In this document: positions 8,029 through 13,289 of the stretch, one piece after another
Numbering within the stretch: the stretch's first letter is position 1
Layout: every line of letters starts with the position of its first letter
Source of the DNA: Treponema sp.
Lineage (GTDB): Bacteria > Spirochaetota > Spirochaetia > Treponematales > Treponemataceae
NCBI GenBank assembly: GCA_024682655.1
Contig: JAIKYZ010000087.1
Span: 1 to 34,726 of the forward strand
Length of the DNA: 34,726 nucleotides
Direction of reading: 5' to 3'
The notes under the pieces: generated by a model
The model's database searches: none
What the model saw: the letters and a program-made list of their open reading frames with translations, nothing else
Told to the model about the DNA's origin: nothing
Made by a program: the position numbers and the translations under genes

Positions 8029-9183
8029 TTAACAGATTTTTTCAAAAGCTTCTCTCAAAGCCTTCATCTGATTTGCATCACCAATAGTAATTCTTACAAA
8101 ATCTTCAATACCAGGAGTATTAAAGTGACGAATCAAAAGTCCTTCTTCCTTAACTTTTTTGTAAATATCCTGACCTGCAAGACCGTCTTTTTTGGCAAAG
8201 AGGAAATTTGTCTGACTTTTAATTACAAAGAAGCCCTTGGATTTTAAGAAATCGTAGAATTTATCTCTTTCTTCAGCAACTTTTTTTGCGCAATCAACAT
8301 AATAAGCAGGATCATAACAGGCAGCTTTTCCAGCGACCTGAGCCAAAGCGTCGATTGGAAAGTGATTTACACTATTTTTTACAGTAGTAACAGTATTTAC
8401 AAGTTCAGGATTTGAAACAATATAACCAAGTCTCATTCCTGCACTACACAAACTCTTACTAAAAGTTCTTACAATCACAAGATTTTTGAATTCAGCCAAA
8501 AGAGGAATACAAGATTCACCGCCAAAATCAACATAAGCTTCGTCCACAATAAAGATTTCATCTGGATTAGCATTTTTTAACATCTGGCGAACCTGATCTC
8601 TTGTAAGGCCAAGACCGGTAGGAGCATTTGGATTTGCAAAAATAATTCCACCCTTATTATCTTTAGCATGATTTAACATAGTTTCTGTATCTAAAGACCA
8701 GTCTGCTTTTAAGGGAATTCTATCCATAGGAATATCATAATAACCGGCATAAACAGGATAAAAACTGTAAGTATGTTCAGGCATCACAAATTTTTTAGAA
8801 GAATCAAAAAAGGCATAAAAAACAAAAGAAAGAACTTCATCACTACCGTTTCCAGAATAAATCATATCTGGAGTAACAGTAAAAGGAATTTTATCTTGAG
8901 GAGCGGGACTAACCTTCTGACCGTCTATATTTGCACGACAGAGAACACCGCCAGTTTTATTCAACATATCCGCAATTGCAGCGTGAAGTTCATTTGAATC
9001 TGGATCTGGATAAAGAGTCATTTTTATTGGCTCTTTCTGAATAAAATCCATTAAAGCTTCAGTAACTTTTTTACTAGGAGGATAAGGATTTTCGTTAGCA
9101 TTTAATTTTATATAAATTCTGTCTTTAGGCTGCTCTCCAGGAACATAAGGATGCAGACCTTTCATTCTATTTGAAATTATCAT
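8029..9183 (-). CDS. hisC: Histidinol-phosphate aminotransferase
   Basis: A 384-residue class II PLP aminotransferase that converts imidazole-acetol phosphate and glutamate to histidinol phosphate and 2-oxoglutarate in histidine synthesis. The family opening (LHPYVPGEQP ... IKLNANENPYPPS), the NPNAPTG loop (184-190), DEAYVDF (214-220) and the PLP lysine in RTFSKSL (K243) are all present. About 25 residues near 78-104 form an insertion that typical HisC proteins lack. No other his gene is nearby, so the gene stands alone. Some solitary HisC-like enzymes also act on aromatic amino acids. There is no SD; a -10 box ends 6 nt before the ATG, supporting this start and a leaderless message. Confidence 0.9.
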   Translation of the reverse strand: MIISNRMKGLHPYVPGEQPKDRIYIKLNANENPYPPSKKVTEALMDFIQKEPIKMTLYPDPDSNELHAAIADMLNKTGGVLCRANIDGQKVSPAPQDKIPFTVTPDMIYSGNGSDEVLSFVFYAFFDSSKKFVMPEHTYSFYPVYAGYYDIPMDRIPLKADWSLDTETMLNHAKDNKGGIIFANPNAPTGLGLTRDQVRQMLKNANPDEIFIVDEAYVDFGGESCIPLLAEFKNLVIVRTFSKSLCSAGMRLGYIVSNPELVNTVTTVKNSVNHFPIDALAQVAGKAACYDPAYYVDCAKKVAEERDKFYDFLKSKGFFVIKSQTNFLFAKKDGLAGQDIYKKVKEEGLLIRHFNTPGIEDFVRITIGDANQMKALREAFEKIC

Positions 9184-9218
9184 AAATTAATTTTAGTAAC
9201 ATTGATGATAAATTTCAA
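9181..9218 (-). promoter_or_regulatory. Promoter giving a leaderless hisC mRNA
   Basis: On the minus strand: TTGAAA (9218-9213), a 17-nt spacer, TAAAAT (9195-9190), 6 nt (TAATTT), then ATG. No SD sequence exists. The predicted transcription start coincides with the A of the start codon. Confidence 0.6.
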
Positions 9219-9248
9219 TTAAATCAATTAAAGATAGAAAAGACAAAT

Positions 9249-10049
9249 TTACTTTTGTGAAACACTTTCCTGCTCAGGAGTAAAATCAGGCTCCAAATCA
9301 GCTTTGATGATATTATAAGTTTCCTGACTAAGCTCAACAGTTTTTTTCTGAGCAACAGAATCAGCAGGGATAACTTCAAGCATTTTAAAAGTTACATCAG
9401 TTCTTTTCCATGGAAAGTTTTTATGAATATTTTGACTACCTTCCAAGGAACAAACAACAATTGGACATTTAGATAAAGTCGCTAATTTAAAACATCCAGG
9501 CATAAATTCATGAACTTTATTATCTTTACTGCGAGTTCCTTCCGGGAAAACACCAATAGTAGCCTGACCAGATTTAATAAAATCAACCGAAGTGTGGATA
9601 GTTTCAAGAGAACTCTTAATATTTCCCCTGTCTAAAGCAAGATAACAACATCTTTTGATAAGGCGTCTAACAAAAGGAATCTTAAAATTTTCTTTTTTAG
9701 AAATAAAAGCAATAGGCTCTTTTCTAAGAACCCAACTCATAATCATATTGTCAAATTTAGACCGGTGATTACAGATATACATAAAACGACAATCTTTAGG
9801 AACCTTTTCAAAGCCCTGAGCGTGAACATGAGTTCTGGAAAAAGAAATCAAAAGCCAGTAAGCAAAATTCAAACATCCCCGCCAAAATTTATTACAAGTC
9901 AGATAAGTTTTATTGAAATTAACAGTCATGGCTAAAATGAACAAAAAAGTCCAGGATAATAAATGAAAAGCAATCCAAGCCAAAAAAATTCCAGCAAAAG
10001 CAATAAGAATCCAAATAAGCACAGTCAAATAAATATTTTCAAAAAACAT
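9249..10049 (-). CDS. plsC: 1-acyl-sn-glycerol-3-phosphate acyltransferase
   Basis: A membrane acyltransferase that adds the second acyl chain to lysophosphatidic acid in phospholipid synthesis. An N-terminal membrane helix region (about 5-50) precedes the catalytic domain. NHRSKFD is the HX4D catalytic motif and FPEGTRSKD is the glycerophosphate-binding motif. I prefer the ATG at 10049 (266 residues, MFFENIYLTV). A GTG 39 nt upstream would extend the frame to 279 residues but has no SD, and the preferred ATG sits 6 nt after a perfect TATAAT. hisC follows 65 nt downstream with its own promoter. A divergent tRNA-Gln promoter lies just upstream. Confidence 0.88.
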   Translation of the reverse strand: MFFENIYLTVLIWILIAFAGIFLAWIAFHLLSWTFLFILAMTVNFNKTYLTCNKFWRGCLNFAYWLLISFSRTHVHAQGFEKVPKDCRFMYICNHRSKFDNMIMSWVLRKEPIAFISKKENFKIPFVRRLIKRCCYLALDRGNIKSSLETIHTSVDFIKSGQATIGVFPEGTRSKDNKVHEFMPGCFKLATLSKCPIVVCSLEGSQNIHKNFPWKRTDVTFKMLEVIPADSVAQKKTVELSQETYNIIKADLEPDFTPEQESVSQK

Positions 10050-10084
10050 AAACTGATTATACACTTTTACTAATTCTTTGATAA
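10047..10084 (-). promoter_or_regulatory. Promoter giving a leaderless plsC mRNA
   Basis: On the minus strand: TTATCA (10084-10079), a 17-nt spacer, TATAAT (10061-10056), CAGTTT, then ATG. The -10 hexamer is consensus; the -35 is weak. No SD sequence. Confidence 0.55.
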
Positions 10085-10088
10085 CCAC

Positions 10089-10117
10089 TTGACACTTTTT
10101 TTATGATTCACTATATT
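10089..10117 (+). promoter_or_regulatory. Promoter of tRNA-Gln
   Basis: A consensus TTGACA (10089-10094), a 17-nt spacer and TATATT (10112-10117). The predicted start is about 6 nt before the mature tRNA 5' end. It is the strongest promoter in the window, as expected for a stable RNA. Confidence 0.8.
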
Positions 10118-10129
10118 AAATACACTCAT

Positions 10130-10200
10130 TCCCCGATTGTGTAATGGTAGCACTTCAGATTCTGGTTCTGACTGTGGGGGTTCGAATCCTCCTTGGGGAA
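10130..10200 (+). tRNA. tRNA-Gln (anticodon CTG)
   Basis: A complete cloverleaf: acceptor TCCCCGA/TTGGGGA (with a G-U pair), D stem GTGT/GCAC, anticodon stem TCAGA/TCTGA with loop TTCTGGT giving anticodon CTG, a 4-nt variable region, T stem GGGGG/CCTCC with loop TTCGAAT, and discriminator A. CCA is not encoded. It reads Gln CAG codons; a second Gln tRNA (TTG) would be expected elsewhere. Confidence 0.95.
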
Positions 10201-10203
10201 CTC

Positions 10204-10235
10204 AAGCTGAATCAGTAATGGTTCAGCTTTTTTTA
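10204..10235 (+). terminator. Terminator of tRNA-Gln
   Basis: AAGCTGAA (10204-10211) pairs with TTCAGCTT (10222-10229) and runs into a T tract. Confidence 0.85.
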
Positions 10236-10282
10236 TTTTAGCTTGTGCTTTTTGTTATTAAAACGGAAAGATTTTTGCTGAT

Positions 10283-10312
10283 GGATTTTCTTCTGACGGG
10301 GATTTTCTTCTG
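10283..10312 (+). repeat. 13-bp direct repeat upstream of tRNA-Glu
   Basis: GGATTTTCTTCTG occurs at 10283-10295 and again at 10300-10312. It lies just upstream of the tRNA-Glu control region. Its function is unknown. Confidence 0.6.
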
Positions 10313-10321
10313 TGGGTGTTT

Positions 10322-10343
10322 CCCCTACGGGAGTCGAACCCGT
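10322..10343 (-). repeat. Inverted copy of the tRNA-Glu T-arm/3' end
   Basis: These 22 bases are the exact reverse complement of 10421-10442, the T-arm and acceptor 3' strand of the neighbouring tRNA-Glu. Identity stops sharply on both sides. The fragment ends directly before TATAAT (10344-10349), so it occupies the -35/spacer region of the likely tRNA-Glu promoter. A decayed version (GGAGTCGAAACCC) precedes the second tRNA-Glu copy. Confidence 0.85.
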
Positions 10344-10349
10344 TATAAT
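10344..10349 (+). promoter_or_regulatory. -10 box of tRNA-Glu
   Basis: A perfect TATAAT 23 nt before the tRNA-Glu 5' end. No good -35 is visible at 16-18 nt because that place is taken by the inverted T-arm fragment. The two downstream tRNA-Glu copies lack this box. Confidence 0.5.
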
Positions 10350-10372
10350 AAAAATCACAAACCCATTTTTTA

Positions 10373-10445
10373 GGCCCCTTCGAATATCGGTTAAGTTCAT
10401 CGCCCTCTCAAGGCGGAGAGACGGGTTCGACTCCCGTAGGGGCTA
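10373..10445 (+). tRNA. tRNA-Glu (anticodon CTC)
   Basis: A complete cloverleaf: acceptor GGCCCCT/AGGGGCT (G1-U72 wobble), D stem GAAT/GTTC, anticodon stem TCGCC/GGCGG with loop CTCTCAA giving anticodon CTC, variable AGAG, T stem ACGGG/CCCGT with loop TTCGACT, and discriminator A. CCA is not encoded. It reads GAG codons. It is the only intact member of a tandem array of three units. Confidence 0.93.
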
Positions 10446-10455
10446 GAGTTATGAC

Positions 10456-10491
10456 AAAAGAGAGACTTTCGCAAGAAAGTCTCTCTTTTGT
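10456..10491 (+). terminator. Terminator of tRNA-Glu
   Basis: AAAAGAGAGACTTTC (10456-10470), loop GCAA, then GAAAGTCTCTCTTTT (10475-10489). A long perfect stem with flanking A and T tracts, active in both directions in principle. Similar hairpins follow the second tRNA-Glu copy and recur at 10810-10830. Confidence 0.9.
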
Positions 10492-10574
10492 TTTAACAAA
10501 GGTCGTTTATTTTATGAAACCCCAACCATTTAGGGAGTCGAAACCCACCCAGAGATTTCCCACCTACCCCGTCA

Positions 10575-10704
10575 GGCCCCTTTGAATATCGGTTTAGTGG
10601 TCGCCCTCTCAATTATATAATCGAAAATGCGTTAAGCAAAAATGCGAAAGCATTTTTGTAGCATTTACGAGTAAAAGAGACGGGTTCGACTCCCGTAGGG
10701 GCTA
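10575..10704 (+). pseudogene. Interrupted tRNA-Glu copy 2
   Basis: The 5' half (GGCCCCT to CTCTCAA, 10575-10612) and the 3' part (ACGGG to GGGGCTA, 10680-10704) match the intact tRNA-Glu closely. Between them about 64 nt are inserted directly after anticodon-loop base 38, and the GGCGG anticodon-stem strand is gone. The insert holds ATTATATAAT, then a nested hairpin (AAATGC/GCATTT around AAAAATGC-GAAA-GCATTTTT). The D stem is also mismatched (GAAT/GTGG), and no promoter is visible upstream. I call it a pseudogene. The insert position is close to where tRNA introns sit (37/38), but without the 3' stem a functional product from splicing is not plausible. Confidence 0.8.
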
Positions 10705-10712
10705 GAAACGAG

Positions 10713-10748
10713 AAAGAGAGACTTTCGTTAGAAGGTCTCTCTTTTTTT
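10713..10748 (+). terminator. Terminator of tRNA-Glu copy 2
   Basis: AAAGAGAGACTTTC (10713-10726), loop GTTA, GAAGGTCTCTCTTT (10731-10744) and a T tract. It is a near copy of the terminator after the intact tRNA-Glu, with one T-G wobble, which shows that the whole tRNA-plus-terminator unit was duplicated. Confidence 0.75.
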
Positions 10749-10804
10749 ATCTGTGGTAGTTTGTATTATGAGAACCCTTTGATTTTCAGGGGGATAGAAC
10801 TGTG

Positions 10805-10838
10805 AAAAAGAGACTTCGCTAGAAGGTCTCTTTTTGTT
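10805..10838 (+). terminator. Third terminator-like hairpin of the tRNA-Glu array
   Basis: GAGACTTC, loop GCTA, GAAGGTCTC and a T tract, without a tRNA in front of it. It sits between two copies of the spacer that begins GGTAGTTTGTATTATGAGAA, so it is a remnant of a unit whose tRNA part was lost. Confidence 0.6.
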
Positions 10839-10918
10839 TTATCAAAGGTAGTTTGTATTATGAGAACCCAACCATTTAGGGTTTCGCTTCCACCCAGTGA
10901 TTTTCCACCTACCCCGTT

Positions 10919-11042
10919 GGCCCCTTTGAATATCGGTTTAGTGGTCGCCCTCTCAATTATATAATCGAAAAAAAATAGCGCTTCGCAAGAAGTGCTATTT
11001 TTTAACTCGGCTAATTAGAGACGGGTTGGCCTCACCGGAGGA
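10919..11042 (+). pseudogene. Decayed tRNA-Glu copy 3
   Basis: The 5' half is identical to copy 2 through CTCTCAATTATATAATCGAAAA. The insert then differs: AATAGCGCTTC-GCAA-GAAGTGCTATT forms a stable hairpin (about 10974-11000). The 3' half survives only as GAGACGGGTT followed by divergent sequence, so the T-arm and acceptor are lost. There is no promoter. It shares the first insert bases and the degenerate spacer with copy 2, so copies 2 and 3 descend from an already interrupted unit. Confidence 0.75.
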
Positions 11043-11049
11043 TTAATGG

Positions 11050-11391
11050 CTAAAAATTATTTCCATTCCAGCCCCAGTTAGAAGTTCCCCAGTAACTTAC
11101 GTAAACGGAATCGCCAGGAATACCAAGTCTATCTTTTAGAATCCTGCAAAGTTCGGAAGTCATTTTGCTGCTTGAATCTGCATTAACTGTTCCCAGTACC
11201 TTTACTTCAACATAGGCGCCTTTTTCAAGTTTTTTTCCACCAAAATATAAATCCTGCTCATCAATAAGATTTATCATTAAATAACTTTCAGGTTTTCCCA
11301 AAATGCTGATGGCCTTTCCAAAATCAGCTTTTAATACATCTCTTTTTTCTTCAGGTAAATTCATACTTACCTTAGCTTCTATCATTGGCAT
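11050..11391 (-). CDS. MIF-like tautomerase
   Basis: A 113-residue member of the tautomerase/macrophage migration inhibitory factor superfamily. I set the start at the ATG at 11391, giving MPMIEAKV: after Met removal this leaves the N-terminal Pro that is the catalytic base of the family. A longer frame adds 8 residues and would bury it. Other MIF-like marks are YLMINLIDEQDLYFGG in the middle and VYVSYWGTSNWGWNGNNF at the C-terminus, which closely follow the eukaryotic MIF pattern (VYINYY...GWN...F). The CxxC of mammalian MIF is absent. GGGAG precedes the start. It is cytoplasmic by sequence (no signal peptide); the natural substrate is unknown. Two tandem three-hairpin elements lie directly upstream. 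Confidence 0.9.
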   Translation of the reverse strand: MPMIEAKVSMNLPEEKRDVLKADFGKAISILGKPESYLMINLIDEQDLYFGGKKLEKGAYVEVKVLGTVNADSSSKMTSELCRILKDRLGIPGDSVYVSYWGTSNWGWNGNNF

Positions 11392-11401
11392 AAATAATTT
11401 C

Positions 11402-11524
11402 TCCCTTAAAATCAAATACCGCAGGTTGTTTCAACAACCGAGGATATTTGATTCGCAATATAAGAGTTTCGCAAGAAACTCTAAGTTAAATTGAATGGCG
11501 ATATTTTAGCCATTCAATTTGAAC
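11402..11524 (-). repeat. Three-hairpin intergenic element, copy A
   Basis: A unit of about 120 nt made of three consecutive hairpins: ATCAAATA...TATTTGAT with inner GGTTGT/ACAACC (11411-11452), AGAGTTTC-GCAA-GAAACTCT (11463-11482), and AAATTGAATGGC/GCCATTCAATTT around a 9-nt loop (11488-11520). It repeats in tandem as copy B with a 124-nt period and recurs at 20683. Read on the minus strand it starts with GGAGG plus a 10-codon ORF (MAKISPFNLT) and ends with AAGGGAG, which serves as the SD of the MIF-like gene. Confidence 0.9.
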
Positions 11525-11525
11525 C

Positions 11526-11648
11526 TCCCTTAAAATCAAATACCGCAGGTTGTTTCAACAACCGAGGATATTTGATTCGCAATATAAGAGTTTCGCAAGA
11601 AACTCTAAATTAAATTGAATGGCGATATTTTAGCCATTCAATTTAAAC
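11526..11648 (-). repeat. Three-hairpin intergenic element, copy B
   Basis: A direct tandem repeat of copy A, differing at only a few bases outside the stems (for example CTAAAT for CTAAGT and AAAC for GAAC). Beyond it, 11649-11741 holds nothing that I can identify. Confidence 0.9.
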
Positions 11649-11741
11649 CTCCTCTTATTCCAAATTTATTTTATTTTAGCACAGAATATCAGATTTTTAC
11701 TTTCTTTCATCAATTAATATAAAATTAATAACCAATAAAAA

Positions 11742-11782
11742 AGCCCTGTCCTAAGTTGATTTCATCCACTTAAAACAGGGCT
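11742..11782 (-). terminator. Terminator of the CBM48 gene
   Basis: AGCCCTGT (11742-11749) pairs with ACAGGGCT (11775-11782), with a second inner pairing (CTAAGT/ACTTA). On the minus strand a T tract follows the stem, downstream of the 11803 gene stop. Confidence 0.8.
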
Positions 11783-11802
11783 CTTTCTATAAAAATAAAA
11801 TC

Positions 11803-12216
11803 TTATTTCTTTGTTGTTTTCTTAGCAGCAGGCTTCTTTGCACTTGTTTTTGCAGCCGATTTAGGAGCTGGCTTTTTTGCAGTTTTAGAAGCTTTTGGTA
11901 CACTTGTATCAACTACTGAATTATCATCGTTAGCTAATTCTGAACGTACATATTCATCAGCTTTCCAGTCATTAATCCAAGTTTTGCCATTTACATCTAA
12001 TAAATATCTGAACTGATATTTTTTATTTGTTTCAAATTCTTTTTTCAATTTAAAAGATCCATCTGGACTTTTTTTCATTGGAAGTGATTTTTCATCCCAA
12101 CTATTAAATTCACCAACAAGATAAACTTTCTCTGCGCCTGCAGCTGCGTTTGAGTTTACGCAAAATTCTACTGTACATTTTTTGCCATCAGAAGAAAATG
12201 ATTTTTTTAAAGACAT
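11803..12216 (-). CDS. CBM48 domain protein with histone-H1-like tail
   Basis: A 137-residue protein in two parts. Residues 1-90 form a CBM48/AMPK-beta-type glycogen-binding domain: KVYLVGEFNSWDEKSLPMKK, then a Tyr-Gln-Phe-Arg-Tyr strand (KYQFRYLLDVNGKTWIND). Family members bind alpha-glucans and usually accompany catalytic domains; here none is fused. Residues about 104-137 are a Lys/Ala/Pro-rich tail of PKSAAK / KKPAAKK repeats, resembling histone H1 C-termini and bacterial Hc1/AlgP tails, which bind polyanions. There is no signal peptide, so it is cytoplasmic. GGAGG precedes the ATG. A role tethering glycogen or its enzymes is a guess. A secreted CBM48 protein is encoded at 26717. Confidence 0.85.
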   Translation of the reverse strand: MSLKKSFSSDGKKCTVEFCVNSNAAAGAEKVYLVGEFNSWDEKSLPMKKSPDGSFKLKKEFETNKKYQFRYLLDVNGKTWINDWKADEYVRSELANDDNSVVDTSVPKASKTAKKPAPKSAAKTSAKKPAAKKTTKK

Positions 12217-12292
12217 GATAATATCCTCCGTTTTATTTATGCCTAAATATTACCTTCAAAGAAATTTATTTGCAATAGAGTCTTATAATTAT

Positions 12293-13270
12293 TTACTCTA
12301 CCTTTTCTGAAATCTTCTTTTCTACCAATACAAAGAAATATGGGTAAAGAAAAGTAATAAAGAAAAAGACAATAAAATATTTTAAAATGTGACCTAAGTG
12401 CTCACCTAATCCCTGAAAAATAAAAGGTAAAATCACAAGATAAAGTAAAAGTAAAATTACAATTCCAACAAGACCTCGTAAAAGTAAGAGCTTTTTTGAA
12501 ACATCTATCTTAAACTTAACAAAATGTCTTTCCAGTAAAAATCCAATCAAAAAGCCACCCAGCATTCCTGCCCCTGAATAGCAGTCTGTAAGCATATCAT
12601 AAGGGTCGGCAAGTATTTTTCCTTCAAGATCATAATCAATCGGGTAATTTTTTAAATTTAAATAGAACATCAAAGCAGTCAATAAAATAAGCCCAAGCAT
12701 GACTAAAAGAAAGTCCAAAGAAATTTTCTGTCCCTTTCCCAATTTATTGTCACATCTGCCGTCAATTGCATGTACAATAAAAATATTAATTATAATCACA
12801 AGAGATGCCAGTAAAACCGAAACTATTACATCATACTGACTGTGAGCGCCAAGCCAGTTTCTTGCAAAAGCAATCAAAAATATTCCTATAGCACAAATGA
12901 TTACCAAAAGCTTGTTTTTTCTTTTCCAAACGGCAAGACTTTCCAATACAAGGGTTCCCAAAGCTGTATGTCCACTTGGGAAGGAATAGCCGGTTGCAGA
13001 AGATACTGCTTCTTTTGCCAGATGTAATCTTGAATCTCTTATCCAGGGTCTGTAAACACAGGCAGTATTTTTTACACACTGATTTGTAAAATATCCGGCT
13101 GAATAATTAAACAAAAACCACAGTCCAATTTTTTTATCAAAACACCAGTAAACCAAAACTGGAATCACGATTAAAAGAGAAACCAAGCCTTCTGAAATAA
13201 AGATAAAAAATCCATTAATAAAAGAAGGACAAGCCTCTCTTAGATTTTGTAAAAATAATAAATAATCCAT
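12293..13270 (-). CDS. PAP2-family membrane phosphatase
   Basis: A 325-residue integral membrane protein with about seven or eight hydrophobic helices. The three phosphatase motifs are present: KNTACVYRPW (motif 1), SFPSGHTA (motif 2, PSGH) and ARNWLGAHSQYD (motif 3, with Ala in place of the usual Ser before Arg; His and Asp kept). The family dephosphorylates lipid phosphates such as undecaprenyl pyrophosphate or phosphatidate at the outer face of the membrane. It lies 19 nt after dacF in what looks like one operon, which favours undecaprenyl-pyrophosphate recycling for peptidoglycan, though this is context only. AAAGGA precedes the ATG. Confidence 0.88.
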   Translation of the reverse strand: MDYLLFLQNLREACPSFINGFFIFISEGLVSLLIVIPVLVYWCFDKKIGLWFLFNYSAGYFTNQCVKNTACVYRPWIRDSRLHLAKEAVSSATGYSFPSGHTALGTLVLESLAVWKRKNKLLVIICAIGIFLIAFARNWLGAHSQYDVIVSVLLASLVIIINIFIVHAIDGRCDNKLGKGQKISLDFLLVMLGLILLTALMFYLNLKNYPIDYDLEGKILADPYDMLTDCYSGAGMLGGFLIGFLLERHFVKFKIDVSKKLLLLRGLVGIVILLLLYLVILPFIFQGLGEHLGHILKYFIVFFFITFLYPYFFVLVEKKISEKVE

Positions 13271-13289
13271 TTTCCATTCCTTTAATTTT

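Noticed and set aside
9249..10088. Longer plsC frame starting at a GTG (10088)
   Set aside because: No SD, and the TATAAT of the likely promoter lies between this GTG and the ATG at 10049, so the GTG would not be transcribed from that promoter.
10613..10676. Insert of tRNA-Glu copy 2 as a self-splicing or protein-spliced intron
   Set aside because: At about 64 nt it is too short for a group I intron, and the 3' anticodon-stem strand GGCGG is missing, so exact splicing would not restore a tRNA.
11046..11081. Short plus-strand ORF after GGAG/ATG at 11046 (MAKNYFHSSPS)
   Set aside because: It overlaps the 3' end of the MIF-like gene on the other strand, comes from decayed tRNA-Glu copy 3 sequence, and has no promoter; a chance SD-ATG pair.
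11402..11648. CRISPR array
   Set aside because: The 124-nt direct repeats have no spacers between them and consist of hairpins; no cas genes are in the window.
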